Source: CALAMC01 sp964459465 (GTDB lineage: Bacteria > Zixibacteria > MSB-5A5 > GN15 > PGXB01). Taken from it: a stretch of 64,000 nt of DNA. The stretch's first letter is position 1; each line of letters opens with the position of its first letter. Position numbers and translations under genes: made by a program. The stretch lies in assembly GCA_964459465.1 (NCBI GenBank), contig CAYWLR010000008.1:1-64000 (forward strand), written 5' to 3'. Shown piece after piece: positions 42,953-50,946 of the stretch. The notes below the pieces were generated by a model, which saw nothing but the letters and a program-made list of their open reading frames with translations, searched no databases and was not told the DNA's origin.

Positions 42953-43938
42953 TAAGAGATGCCCGCCATTGGGAAGGCCTGGAAAATAATAAAGTCCGTT
43001 GCCGTCTGTGCCCGGCCAACTGCCTTTTAACACCATCCAAAACCGGTATTTGCGGCTGTCGCACCAATATCGACGGCAAATTAATGGTCGATAATTACGG
43101 CGAAATCGTTTCGGCGGCCTATGACCCGATCGAGAAAAAACCGCTGTATCATTATTATCCCGGTTCTATAATTTTTTCAACCGGCCCCAACGGGTGCAAT
43201 CTGGGATGCGAAAACTGCCAGAACTGGGAAATTTCCCAGATGAAAGTGCCCACGCGTTATCTGGCCCCTTCCGAGTTGGCTGTCCTCGCCGGCAAATCTG
43301 GTTCTATCGGTGTTGCCTACACATATTCGGAGCCTCTGATTTGGTTTGAATACATCCTCGATGCCGCCAGCGCTGTCAGGGATAAGGGCCTTAAGAATGT
43401 TATTGTCAGCAACGGTTATATTAATCCCGATCCGCTTGAAGAGTTAATTCCGTTTATTGATGCCGCCAATATTGACCTGAAAAGCATGCGCCCCGATTTC
43501 TATAAAAAAATCTGCAAAGGACAGCTGGAGCCGGTCAAAAAAACCATCGAATGTCTATATCATGCCGGGATTCATCTGGAAATCACCAATCTGGTCATTC
43601 CGGGTCTGAATGACGCGATTTCAGATTTCGAGCAAATTACCGATTTTATAGCCGGGTTATCCAATAATATACCTCTGCATTTTTCGGCCTATTATCCGAC
43701 CTACAAAATGACTCGCCCTCGGACCCCGACCGAGACGCTTGTGAAAGGGTATGATATCGCTCGGAACAAGCTCAATTTTGTCTATCTCGGTAACGTCAAT
43801 ATTCCGGGCAAATCCGATACCTTTTGCCCCCAATGCGGCCGGACACTTATCAAACGCAATTATTATAATATCGAAATTGCCGGGTTGACCGGCGGCGATT
43901 GTTCTTTTTGCAAAAATAAGACCGGAATCGTATATTGA
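42949..43938 (+). CDS. amrS: AmmeMemoRadiSam-type radical SAM enzyme
   Basis: 329 residues. The radical SAM cluster motif CNLGCENCQNW lies near residue 83, preceded by a zinc-like CRLCPANC. GEIVSAAYDPIEKKPLYHYYPG and SNGYINPDPLEELIPFIDAANIDLKS are typical of the PflA-like AmrS group. A C-terminal Cys set (CPQCGRTLIKR, CSFCKNK) resembles a rubredoxin-like ribbon. The usual partners AMMECR1 and MEMO are not adjacent. It overlaps the GT9 fusion by four bases. Confidence 0.88.
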   Translation: MIRDARHWEGLENNKVRCRLCPANCLLTPSKTGICGCRTNIDGKLMVDNYGEIVSAAYDPIEKKPLYHYYPGSIIFSTGPNGCNLGCENCQNWEISQMKVPTRYLAPSELAVLAGKSGSIGVAYTYSEPLIWFEYILDAASAVRDKGLKNVIVSNGYINPDPLEELIPFIDAANIDLKSMRPDFYKKICKGQLEPVKKTIECLYHAGIHLEITNLVIPGLNDAISDFEQITDFIAGLSNNIPLHFSAYYPTYKMTRPRTPTETLVKGYDIARNKLNFVYLGNVNIPGKSDTFCPQCGRTLIKRNYYNIEIAGLTGGDCSFCKNKTGIVY

Positions 43939-44096
43939 TTGGAAGCCGCCCTGTTAATCCTCATTTTAGCATAATGCCTTGCCGCCGATATAGATAATAA
44001 TAGGCTGAATTGTGAGCGGTTGAATATTTATCGACAGGATATAGCGAATAATTTTTATGTTTTTCCGGAGTCGCCGTAATTAAATTAAATTTTGTT

Positions 44097-46889
44097 ATGC
44101 TTCATATTTACCGAAAAATAACGCCGCTGCTGATTTCGGCTCTGTTTATTATTCTAAGCACGTCCGCGGCCTTCGGGCAGTTTTATTTCGGCAAAAACAA
44201 GGTCCAGTACACCGATTTCGATTGGCAGGTTCTGGAAACCGAACATTTCCGCATTTACTTTTATCCCGAAGAAGATGAAATTGCCCGTATTGGAGCGCGT
44301 ATCGCCGAGGATGCCTACCGCGAACTAGCTTCGAAATTCAACCATGAGATTTACGAAAAAATCCCCCTGATTTTTTACAGCTCCGGAAATTACTTCTCGC
44401 AGACCAATGTCATTCCATCGCTTCTTCCCGAATCGGTCGGCGGATTCACCGAATTTTTAAAAGGTCGTGTCGTCGTTCCATACCTCGGTTCTTTCCGTGC
44501 TTTTGAGCACGTGGTTCGCCATGAACTGGTGCATGTTTTTACCATATCGAAATTAGAGCGGACGCTGTCGAAACACCGGCTGGTGCGAATGGCACCGCCG
44601 CCACTGTGGTTTATCGAAGGCCTGGCCGAGTTCTGGTCGACCGACTGGGACAGCGAAGCCGATATGATGATCAAGGATATGGTTTTATCCGGACGAATAA
44701 TCCCGATCGAGCAGTTGTATCAGGTCAGCGGCTCTTTCCTAATGTATAAAATCGGACAATCCATCTGCCAGTTCATCCATGAACATTACGGCCCGCATAA
44801 ACTGACTTTGATGTTTGAAAACTGGTGGCGTTTCCATCGTTTCGAGGACCTTGTCGAATATACACTGGGCGATAAACTGCCGGAAGTATCCCGCAAGTGG
44901 GAATACAGCCTCAAGAAAAAATACTATCCGGACATGGCCGATGGTGGTTTGGTCAAGCGGGAAGCCCGCCAGCTGACCAAAAGCGGCTATGCCGTCAAGG
45001 GGGTCCCGATAACTCTCGACAGCGAGCAGCATAGCGGCGACTGGATTGTTTACAAGGCCAACAAGCGGGGTTATTCGGGTTTGTACATGATGCCGCGGGG
45101 CGGGGAAAAGGTGGACCTGCACACCATCCTGAAAGGGGAGCAGTCAGCGGGTTATGAATCCCTTCATCTTCTGCAAAGCGGTATCGACGCCCGCAACGAC
45201 GGCCGCGTTCTGTTTTCCTCGAAATCGAAGGAATCAGATGTATTATATATGTATGACATTTATACTCGCCGCGATCTTCAGAAATACTATTTTCCGCAAC
45301 TGGTGGCGATATCGTCGCCCCGCTTTTCGCCCGATGGCAACCGTGCCGTTTTCAGCGCCTCGACCAAACGCGGCTATACCGATATATATGAGGTCAACCT
45401 GTTGACCGGCGATTTGATGCAGCTTACCGATGACAATTATAATGATATTACCCCGGTTTATAGCCTCGATGGCGATTCGATTATCTTTTCCTCGGATCGC
45501 TGTGCCGATGGGGATATCGGCGCCCAGAACCTCTTTGGCATGTCGCGTGACGACCGACGGTTAATCCAGCTTACGCATGGCAACTGGATTGACATATCCC
45601 CGGAAGCCGATTGCCGAGGTCTTTATTTTGCCTCCGACCGCGACGGCTCTTTCAATATATATCGCAAAAACCCGGACGGCAGTATCAACAAGATTACCAA
45701 TCTACTGACCGGAGCCTTCGACCCCCGCGTTCTTCAGGATAACGATGAGATCCTGTTTACCGGATATCAGGACATGGGTTTTCACCTCTACAGCATGGAA
45801 ATTATCGACACCATGACGGTGGCGGCGACGGAAACCCCGGTGGGCAAAGCTTTCTGGAAGCCCGGACAGATAGATGGCCGGTCGGCACGATCATCGTTTA
45901 AGTACAATACCGAGTATTCCTTTGATATCGCCCAGTCGGCTATCTCCTATGACCCGGTTTACGGAACTCTGGGCGGATTGCAGGTGGCCCTGTCCGACAT
46001 GCTCGGTGACAACGTTTTTTATTTTTTGCTGACCAACACCGCCGAAACCAAGGATGACTTTCTGTCAAGCTTCAACGTCGGCATAACTTACCTCAATAAG
46101 AAACGACGGCTTAACTGGGGGGCCGGGCTGTTTCACTTCTATGATGAGTACTATAACGATGAAGAAGGTTACTTTTTCGAACGTCAGGTAGGCGGACTGT
46201 TGTATGTCAATTATCCCATATCGAAATTCGAACGGTTCGAAGCCAGTTCGTATATCCGGTATTCCAAGAAAGACATCTGGTTATTCGACCGCAAACGCGA
46301 AGCCCTGCTCGTATCTAATTTCATATCATTCGTCTCCGATAACAGCATCTGGGATATTTCCGGGCCGCTGGAGGGGCACCGTTATAATTTGACTTTGGGG
46401 CTGACCGCCGCTCTCGACAAGGGCCGCATGTACAGCCGTACCGGCGTGGCGGATGTCCGTCATTATTTCCGCCTGGGGCGGTATTCGGCCTTTGCCTCGC
46501 GCCTGTTCGCCTATAGTTCCGCCGGGGTCGAACCGCAACGGATATATTTCGGGGGAAGCTGGTCATTCCGTGGTTTTGATCGACGGGCTTTTTATGACCC
46601 GAATATTCTTTTCACCTCGCATGAGCTTCGTTTTCCGCTGATTGATAATCTCCTGGTCGGCTTTCCCATCGGGGGGATAGGTTTTCAGGCCATTCGAGGA
46701 GCCATTTTCTTCGACGCCGGGTCAATATGGGAAGATCGCTTCGATGAGGTTCTGGCTTCAACCGGGGCCGGATTCAGAGTGGCACTGGGACTATATGTCG
46801 TCTTGAGATTTGATTTCGCCCGAACGACCGATTTCCATTCCATCAGCCCGCGAACAGATTTTGACTTTTTCTTTGGGTGGAATTTCTAA
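44097..46889 (+). CDS. gluzincin protease/TolB propeller/Omp85-like barrel fusion
   Basis: 930 residues. A signal peptide ends near 27. A metallopeptidase-like domain follows, with His142-Glu143-x-x-His146 (RHELVH) and a downstream Glu174 in WFIEGLAEFW. Then come TolB/PD40 propeller repeats (SPDGNRAVFSASTKRG, then SLDGDSIIFSSDR and others, about 320-570). The last third is an outer-membrane barrel with the D15-like FGGSWSFRGFDRRAF and ends FDFFFGWNF. I infer a surface-anchored protease with an inward or outward propeller. It is the first gene of a three-gene operon. Confidence 0.85.
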   Translation: MLHIYRKITPLLISALFIILSTSAAFGQFYFGKNKVQYTDFDWQVLETEHFRIYFYPEEDEIARIGARIAEDAYRELASKFNHEIYEKIPLIFYSSGNYFSQTNVIPSLLPESVGGFTEFLKGRVVVPYLGSFRAFEHVVRHELVHVFTISKLERTLSKHRLVRMAPPPLWFIEGLAEFWSTDWDSEADMMIKDMVLSGRIIPIEQLYQVSGSFLMYKIGQSICQFIHEHYGPHKLTLMFENWWRFHRFEDLVEYTLGDKLPEVSRKWEYSLKKKYYPDMADGGLVKREARQLTKSGYAVKGVPITLDSEQHSGDWIVYKANKRGYSGLYMMPRGGEKVDLHTILKGEQSAGYESLHLLQSGIDARNDGRVLFSSKSKESDVLYMYDIYTRRDLQKYYFPQLVAISSPRFSPDGNRAVFSASTKRGYTDIYEVNLLTGDLMQLTDDNYNDITPVYSLDGDSIIFSSDRCADGDIGAQNLFGMSRDDRRLIQLTHGNWIDISPEADCRGLYFASDRDGSFNIYRKNPDGSINKITNLLTGAFDPRVLQDNDEILFTGYQDMGFHLYSMEIIDTMTVAATETPVGKAFWKPGQIDGRSARSSFKYNTEYSFDIAQSAISYDPVYGTLGGLQVALSDMLGDNVFYFLLTNTAETKDDFLSSFNVGITYLNKKRRLNWGAGLFHFYDEYYNDEEGYFFERQVGGLLYVNYPISKFERFEASSYIRYSKKDIWLFDRKREALLVSNFISFVSDNSIWDISGPLEGHRYNLTLGLTAALDKGRMYSRTGVADVRHYFRLGRYSAFASRLFAYSSAGVEPQRIYFGGSWSFRGFDRRAFYDPNILFTSHELRFPLIDNLLVGFPIGGIGFQAIRGAIFFDAGSIWEDRFDEVLASTGAGFRVALGLYVVLRFDFARTTDFHSISPRTDFDFFFGWNF

Positions 46890-48010
46890 TGAAAAAGGCA
46901 CTTATCATATTAATTATTATAGGCTTAGCTATAACGGGGTGCTCCCGGAAATTCAAAATGAAACACAACTTTGATTATCCAGAATCCCCCTGGCCTTTCT
47001 CGCGACAGGATATTGCCGCCGCCGCTCGCTCCCCGCATGATTTTTCCGGGAAACTGAACTTGATCTGGGAAGACCATGTTTCCGGCGCCCCGGCCGGACC
47101 GATGGTTATCGGGGCGGGCTGTCTTATTGTAAGTGACAGCAAAGGCAAAGTTAGCTTTTTTGATTTGCATACAGGCAAATACAAGGGCCTGCTCAAGATG
47201 CGGCATCCCGTTCGGGGCGGGGTTGTTTTATGTGACTCACTGGCCTTTTTCGGTCTGGATGCCCCAAAAAACGAACTGCTCTGCCTTAATTTATATAACC
47301 GTAACATTCTCTGGAAACGGTATTTAAAGGATATCTCCGGTGCGCCGATAATAAAGGATAATAGGCTTTTTGTATGCGGCACGGACGGTCGCGTGTATTG
47401 TCTGGATTGTGTTTCCGGAAAGACCATCTGGTCCGATTCGACCGATGCCGTTTGTTTGGCCGGTCCAAGTTATTTTGAAGGCAGGGTGTATTTCCCGATG
47501 GACGACGGAGATATAAATGTCTATGAGGCCTCACTGGGTGAACTGATACAAAAACTCACCTTGGGCGGGCCGCTGGTTTCAAAAGTGGTTATCGATGATA
47601 ACGTCTTTGTCGCCGATAATTTCGGCGGCTTCTACGCCCTCGAGACCGGCACTGGACGGCCTTTGTGGGATCGCAAATTCGATTGGCCCATCTGGTGTTC
47701 CCCGGCCGCCGATGATAATCTGGTTTATATTGGCGATAGCGGCGGCCATTTACGCGCGCTGGATAAGAAAACCGGGCAGACCGTCTGGGACTATGAAACC
47801 GGCGGCGTCATAATTTCCTCGCCGATTATTGCCGGGCAGTTCGTCGTCTTCGCTTCCCTTGACCGACATTTGTACTGCCTCGACCACGCTTCCGGAAAAC
47901 TGGTTTCACGCCGCCAATTCGATCAGGAAATCCGCCTGCCGGCGATTGCCTCCGATGGTTCAATATTCGTGGCCCTGCATAACGGCATCATCCAATGCCT
48001 GGGAGATTGA
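46889..48010 (+). CDS. BamB-like PQQ-propeller lipoprotein
   Basis: 373 residues. The ATG at 46889 overlaps the previous stop (TAATG); a frame from 46877 would add four codons inside the barrel gene. The lipobox ITGC gives Cys18. PQQ-type repeats occur throughout (LYCLDHASGKLV, DKKTGQTVWDYETGG), as in BamB, which helps BamA insert barrels. Its coupling to an Omp85-like barrel gene strengthens the analogy, but BamB function is not proven. Confidence 0.87.
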   Translation: MKKALIILIIIGLAITGCSRKFKMKHNFDYPESPWPFSRQDIAAAARSPHDFSGKLNLIWEDHVSGAPAGPMVIGAGCLIVSDSKGKVSFFDLHTGKYKGLLKMRHPVRGGVVLCDSLAFFGLDAPKNELLCLNLYNRNILWKRYLKDISGAPIIKDNRLFVCGTDGRVYCLDCVSGKTIWSDSTDAVCLAGPSYFEGRVYFPMDDGDINVYEASLGELIQKLTLGGPLVSKVVIDDNVFVADNFGGFYALETGTGRPLWDRKFDWPIWCSPAADDNLVYIGDSGGHLRALDKKTGQTVWDYETGGVIISSPIIAGQFVVFASLDRHLYCLDHASGKLVSRRQFDQEIRLPAIASDGSIFVALHNGIIQCLGD

Positions 48011-48011
48011 G

Positions 48012-50210
48012 TTGCGAGAGTTTTCTTACACTGAAACCGACCTTAACACCAATTTAAGCGAATTGGCGCACGAGTTTCTGCGCGAATTGTACTTGGCGGG
48101 TAAAAAGGTTTCCATTTATTCCGCCTCCCATCCCATGGCCGTTAAGGCATTGGGACGGCCATTTATCCTTATGGATCGCATACTGAAATTCAAAGAATAT
48201 GTCAACCTGCACATTTCCGAAGGCCATCTGTATATCTTGAACATCCGGGTCAAACCGTGCGTGTTCACCGATCAGATCATGGATCATATGCAAATCAATG
48301 ACCTGTCGGATATTCTCTTCCACTCCTTTGTAAGTGCCGAGAACTTGAGCACTTTTCTGGAGCGGTTCGTCAAAAGGCTTCCTTCCGGTGATTATAAGAA
48401 TCTGATGCATGCCCACCTGGAACGAAACAATGTGCAATCGATTTCGGTCAACTCCGCCACCGGTGCGGAATTGTTCGAATCGGGATTGAAATATCGCGCC
48501 GACGTCCTTCAGGACTTTTCGGTGCGTGCGGTAATTTCGACTTATATCGGGACCGACTTTCACCAGATGGCCGAAATCCTGGCTGATGAAAAGCTGCCGC
48601 ACAATGAATACCGTCGCAAATACCGCCATGATTACTATCCGCAACTGGTCAGCCTGATTGTCCCCGAGCAAATCCGACGACTCAATGCCGAGACGCTCCT
48701 GAAATACATGACCGATAAAATCGGGCGGTCATCGAATCATCCTGACTCCTGCCGTCTGCTTTTGAATGCCGTGAAATATCATCATCAGAGTGATTTCATT
48801 TTGAACGGCCTCGACGAACTGGCCTTAAGCGGGAAGATTAACCGGGAGGCTTTCGCTTTGGTCATGCCCGAAACCAGCCGCATGAAACTCGAAGCCAGCG
48901 ATGAAATCGAGCGTCACTTGAGCGATGTTTTTTCCGGCGGCATTGAAATCGGACAGGGCGAAGAATTCTGCGAACGCTATAATAAACTATTGCGGCGAGG
49001 TCAGGCGGTCAAAGCCCAATCCGTGTTGTCCGACCTGCTGGCCAAACTGGCCGGAGACAACCTTGACCACCGCCGCCGGGCGCTCCTCATGCTCAACCTG
49101 GCTGTCGATTATCACGATAACCACAACTATGCCAATCTGCAAAAACAACTCGTCGATTTGATCGCCGAATATTTAGCCTATAATGATGAGACGTTCGAGT
49201 TTTCCGATCTGATCTGGAAAATCGCTCAAAATTCTCTAACCCGGCGCAATTATGATATTTTTGCCTCTCTGTGCACCGTCCTGGTTAAAAAACGTGAGCA
49301 GGTTAATGGCATATGGAGCTACGAATCCATTGCGGTCAAGAAAGCCGTCGAGGAACTCAATCGCCCCGAAGTCATCAATCAATTGATCCGCGAACTTCTG
49401 CTGGGTGATATCAATGTCTTTGCGGATATCAAAACCATTATGGTTACGATCGGATCTGAACAGATGGCTTGCGCCCTGTCGGATATTATCTCCCATGAAT
49501 CGCGCCAGATTCGTCAGCATGTCCTTAAGATTATGCCGGAGTTGGGTCGGGCGTCACTGGCCGTGTTCAGTCGTTTCATGAGCGAAGACGCCAACTTCGA
49601 CCGACCCGATGACCGGCGCGAATTGCAGGATGATAAATGGTATCGCGTACGCAACGCCATTTTCATTCTGGGCACGCTCCGTGATCCCGCCGCCTGCCGG
49701 TCATTGAGATTGCACATCGGTGACAGCGACGTCCGCGTCAGACGGGAAATCGTCTCCGCCCTTGAAAAAATCGGGGGTGAAGAAGCCGCCGATTTGCTCT
49801 TGTTGATGGCTAACGATCCCGACAGTGAAATCCGCGAATCGGCCATTATTTCGATCGGGCTTATCGGAAATGAACAAATCGTCCCGGAACTCATCGACCT
49901 GGCCAAGAAAATAAATTCTGAAGTCACACATATTCTCACCTCAATTGGCAAATTGGGCGGTCCCGACGCTAAAAAATTCCTGTCGGAACTCTTGATAAGC
50001 CCGTCACTTCTGTCCAGCTTGACGTCGGGTAAAGCCTCCAAAGACGAGTTGAAACTTATCGCTATTAAAGCTCTGGGTCGCATGGGTGACCGCGAATCCA
50101 TCGACGCCGTCAAAAAATTCAAGGATTCACTTTCCGCAACTCAAAAATTATTCGGTGGAGCGGCTTTAAAAAAGGCCGCAGAAGACGTTATATCGCGTCC
50201 GCCAGAATGA
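48012..50210 (+). CDS. HEAT-repeat protein
   Basis: 732 residues starting at a TTG one base after the previous stop, with GGGAGA upstream; a longer frame from 47829 lies inside the lipoprotein and is rejected. No signal peptide. The N-terminal 480 residues are helical and unassigned. The C-terminal part has HEAT repeats, for example SDVRVRREIVSALEKIGGE and DSEIRESAIISIGLIGNE. HEAT domains are protein-binding scaffolds; the partner is unknown. Confidence 0.82.
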   Translation: MREFSYTETDLNTNLSELAHEFLRELYLAGKKVSIYSASHPMAVKALGRPFILMDRILKFKEYVNLHISEGHLYILNIRVKPCVFTDQIMDHMQINDLSDILFHSFVSAENLSTFLERFVKRLPSGDYKNLMHAHLERNNVQSISVNSATGAELFESGLKYRADVLQDFSVRAVISTYIGTDFHQMAEILADEKLPHNEYRRKYRHDYYPQLVSLIVPEQIRRLNAETLLKYMTDKIGRSSNHPDSCRLLLNAVKYHHQSDFILNGLDELALSGKINREAFALVMPETSRMKLEASDEIERHLSDVFSGGIEIGQGEEFCERYNKLLRRGQAVKAQSVLSDLLAKLAGDNLDHRRRALLMLNLAVDYHDNHNYANLQKQLVDLIAEYLAYNDETFEFSDLIWKIAQNSLTRRNYDIFASLCTVLVKKREQVNGIWSYESIAVKKAVEELNRPEVINQLIRELLLGDINVFADIKTIMVTIGSEQMACALSDIISHESRQIRQHVLKIMPELGRASLAVFSRFMSEDANFDRPDDRRELQDDKWYRVRNAIFILGTLRDPAACRSLRLHIGDSDVRVRREIVSALEKIGGEEAADLLLLMANDPDSEIRESAIISIGLIGNEQIVPELIDLAKKINSEVTHILTSIGKLGGPDAKKFLSELLISPSLLSSLTSGKASKDELKLIAIKALGRMGDRESIDAVKKFKDSLSATQKLFGGAALKKAAEDVISRPPE

Positions 50211-50238
50211 CATAATTAATCTGTCATTATTACAATAT

Positions 50239-50280
50239 ATGCTGCCATATGGGCACATTATAATGCCTGTGTGGCAGTAT
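50239..50280 (+). terminator. long hairpin after the HEAT gene
   Basis: A 17 bp stem (50239-50255 with 50264-50280), including four G-T pairs, around an 8-base loop CATTATAA. It stands 29 bases after the HEAT-repeat stop. The T run behind it is short, so it could be a terminator, an mRNA-protecting end or a regulatory element. Confidence 0.6.
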
Positions 50281-50299
50281 GTGTTTCCAAGATTCTTTG

Positions 50300-50328
50300 T
50301 TTGAAATCGTTAATATCTATCCCACAAT
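50300..50328 (+). promoter_or_regulatory. heat-shock (sigma32-like) promoter candidate
   Basis: TTTGAAA, 14 bases, then CCCACAAT, similar to CTTGAAA-N11-16-CCCCATnT. It would start an hsp20 message with a leader of about 75 bases. Confidence 0.35.
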
Positions 50329-50340
50329 AAGTTACAATTA

Positions 50341-50357
50341 TTGGCATGATCCTTGAT
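50341..50357 (+). promoter_or_regulatory. sigma54-like promoter candidate
   Basis: TTGGCATGATCCTTGAT keeps the GG of the -24 box with correct spacing, but the -12 GC is GA. It is a competitor to the sigma32-like site for hsp20; a sigma54 activator is encoded at 36585. Confidence 0.3.
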
Positions 50358-50408
50358 TAATTAAATAGCGTAACTTGAAAGCAAAAAATAAAATAAAGGA
50401 GGTTTAAA

Positions 50409-50852
50409 ATGACACTCGTACGTTACAACCCGATTAGAAACCTGACCAGATGGAATCAGGATATCGACAGTATGTTCGATTCTTTCTTCGGCGAAAAGAA
50501 CCTATTTGCCCGAGATTCTGGCAGCTTCATGCCCCGCGTTGATATCGTTGATGAAAAGGATACGGTTCGTTTGGAAATAGAAATGCCCGGCATGAATAAA
50601 GAAGACATCAAGGTTACCGTGGAAAACGGTGTCTTGATCATCTCCGGCGAGCGGACTCGCAAATCCGATGAAAAGGACGCCAACTATGTTCGTTGCGAGC
50701 GTTGTTATGGCACCTTCAGCCGCTCCTTCACGCTGGGTGACGATATCGACAGCGAACACATCTCGGCCGACTACAAAAACGGTATATTGTATCTGACCCT
50801 GCCCAAAACAGAGAAGAGCAAACCGAAAGAAATTATGGTAGCGGTTAAGTAA
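50409..50852 (+). CDS. Hsp20/alpha-crystallin small heat-shock protein
   Basis: 147 residues. ATP-independent holdase that keeps unfolding proteins soluble. The alpha-crystallin core runs from PRVDIVDEKDTVRLEIEMPG to DYKNGILYLTLPK, including the GVLIISGERT segment and a C-terminal Pro-Lys-rich tail. An AAGGAGG ribosome binding site lies 7 bases before the ATG. It precedes dnaK with a terminator between them. Confidence 0.95.
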   Translation: MTLVRYNPIRNLTRWNQDIDSMFDSFFGEKNLFARDSGSFMPRVDIVDEKDTVRLEIEMPGMNKEDIKVTVENGVLIISGERTRKSDEKDANYVRCERCYGTFSRSFTLGDDIDSEHISADYKNGILYLTLPKTEKSKPKEIMVAVK

Positions 50853-50884
50853 AATAAGCGTTTGGTTCAGGTTTCGATTTAAGG

Positions 50885-50918
50885 CGGCGGGCGGGCACTG
50901 ACCTGTCCGCCGTTTTTT
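50885..50918 (+). terminator. Rho-independent terminator between hsp20 and dnaK
   Basis: An 11 bp GC-rich stem (50885-50895 with 50902-50912) with loop CACTGA, followed by six T. It ends the hsp20 message or attenuates it into dnaK. Confidence 0.87.
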
Positions 50919-50946
50919 CCGCCTGGACCGAAAGAAAGGGAAAAAC

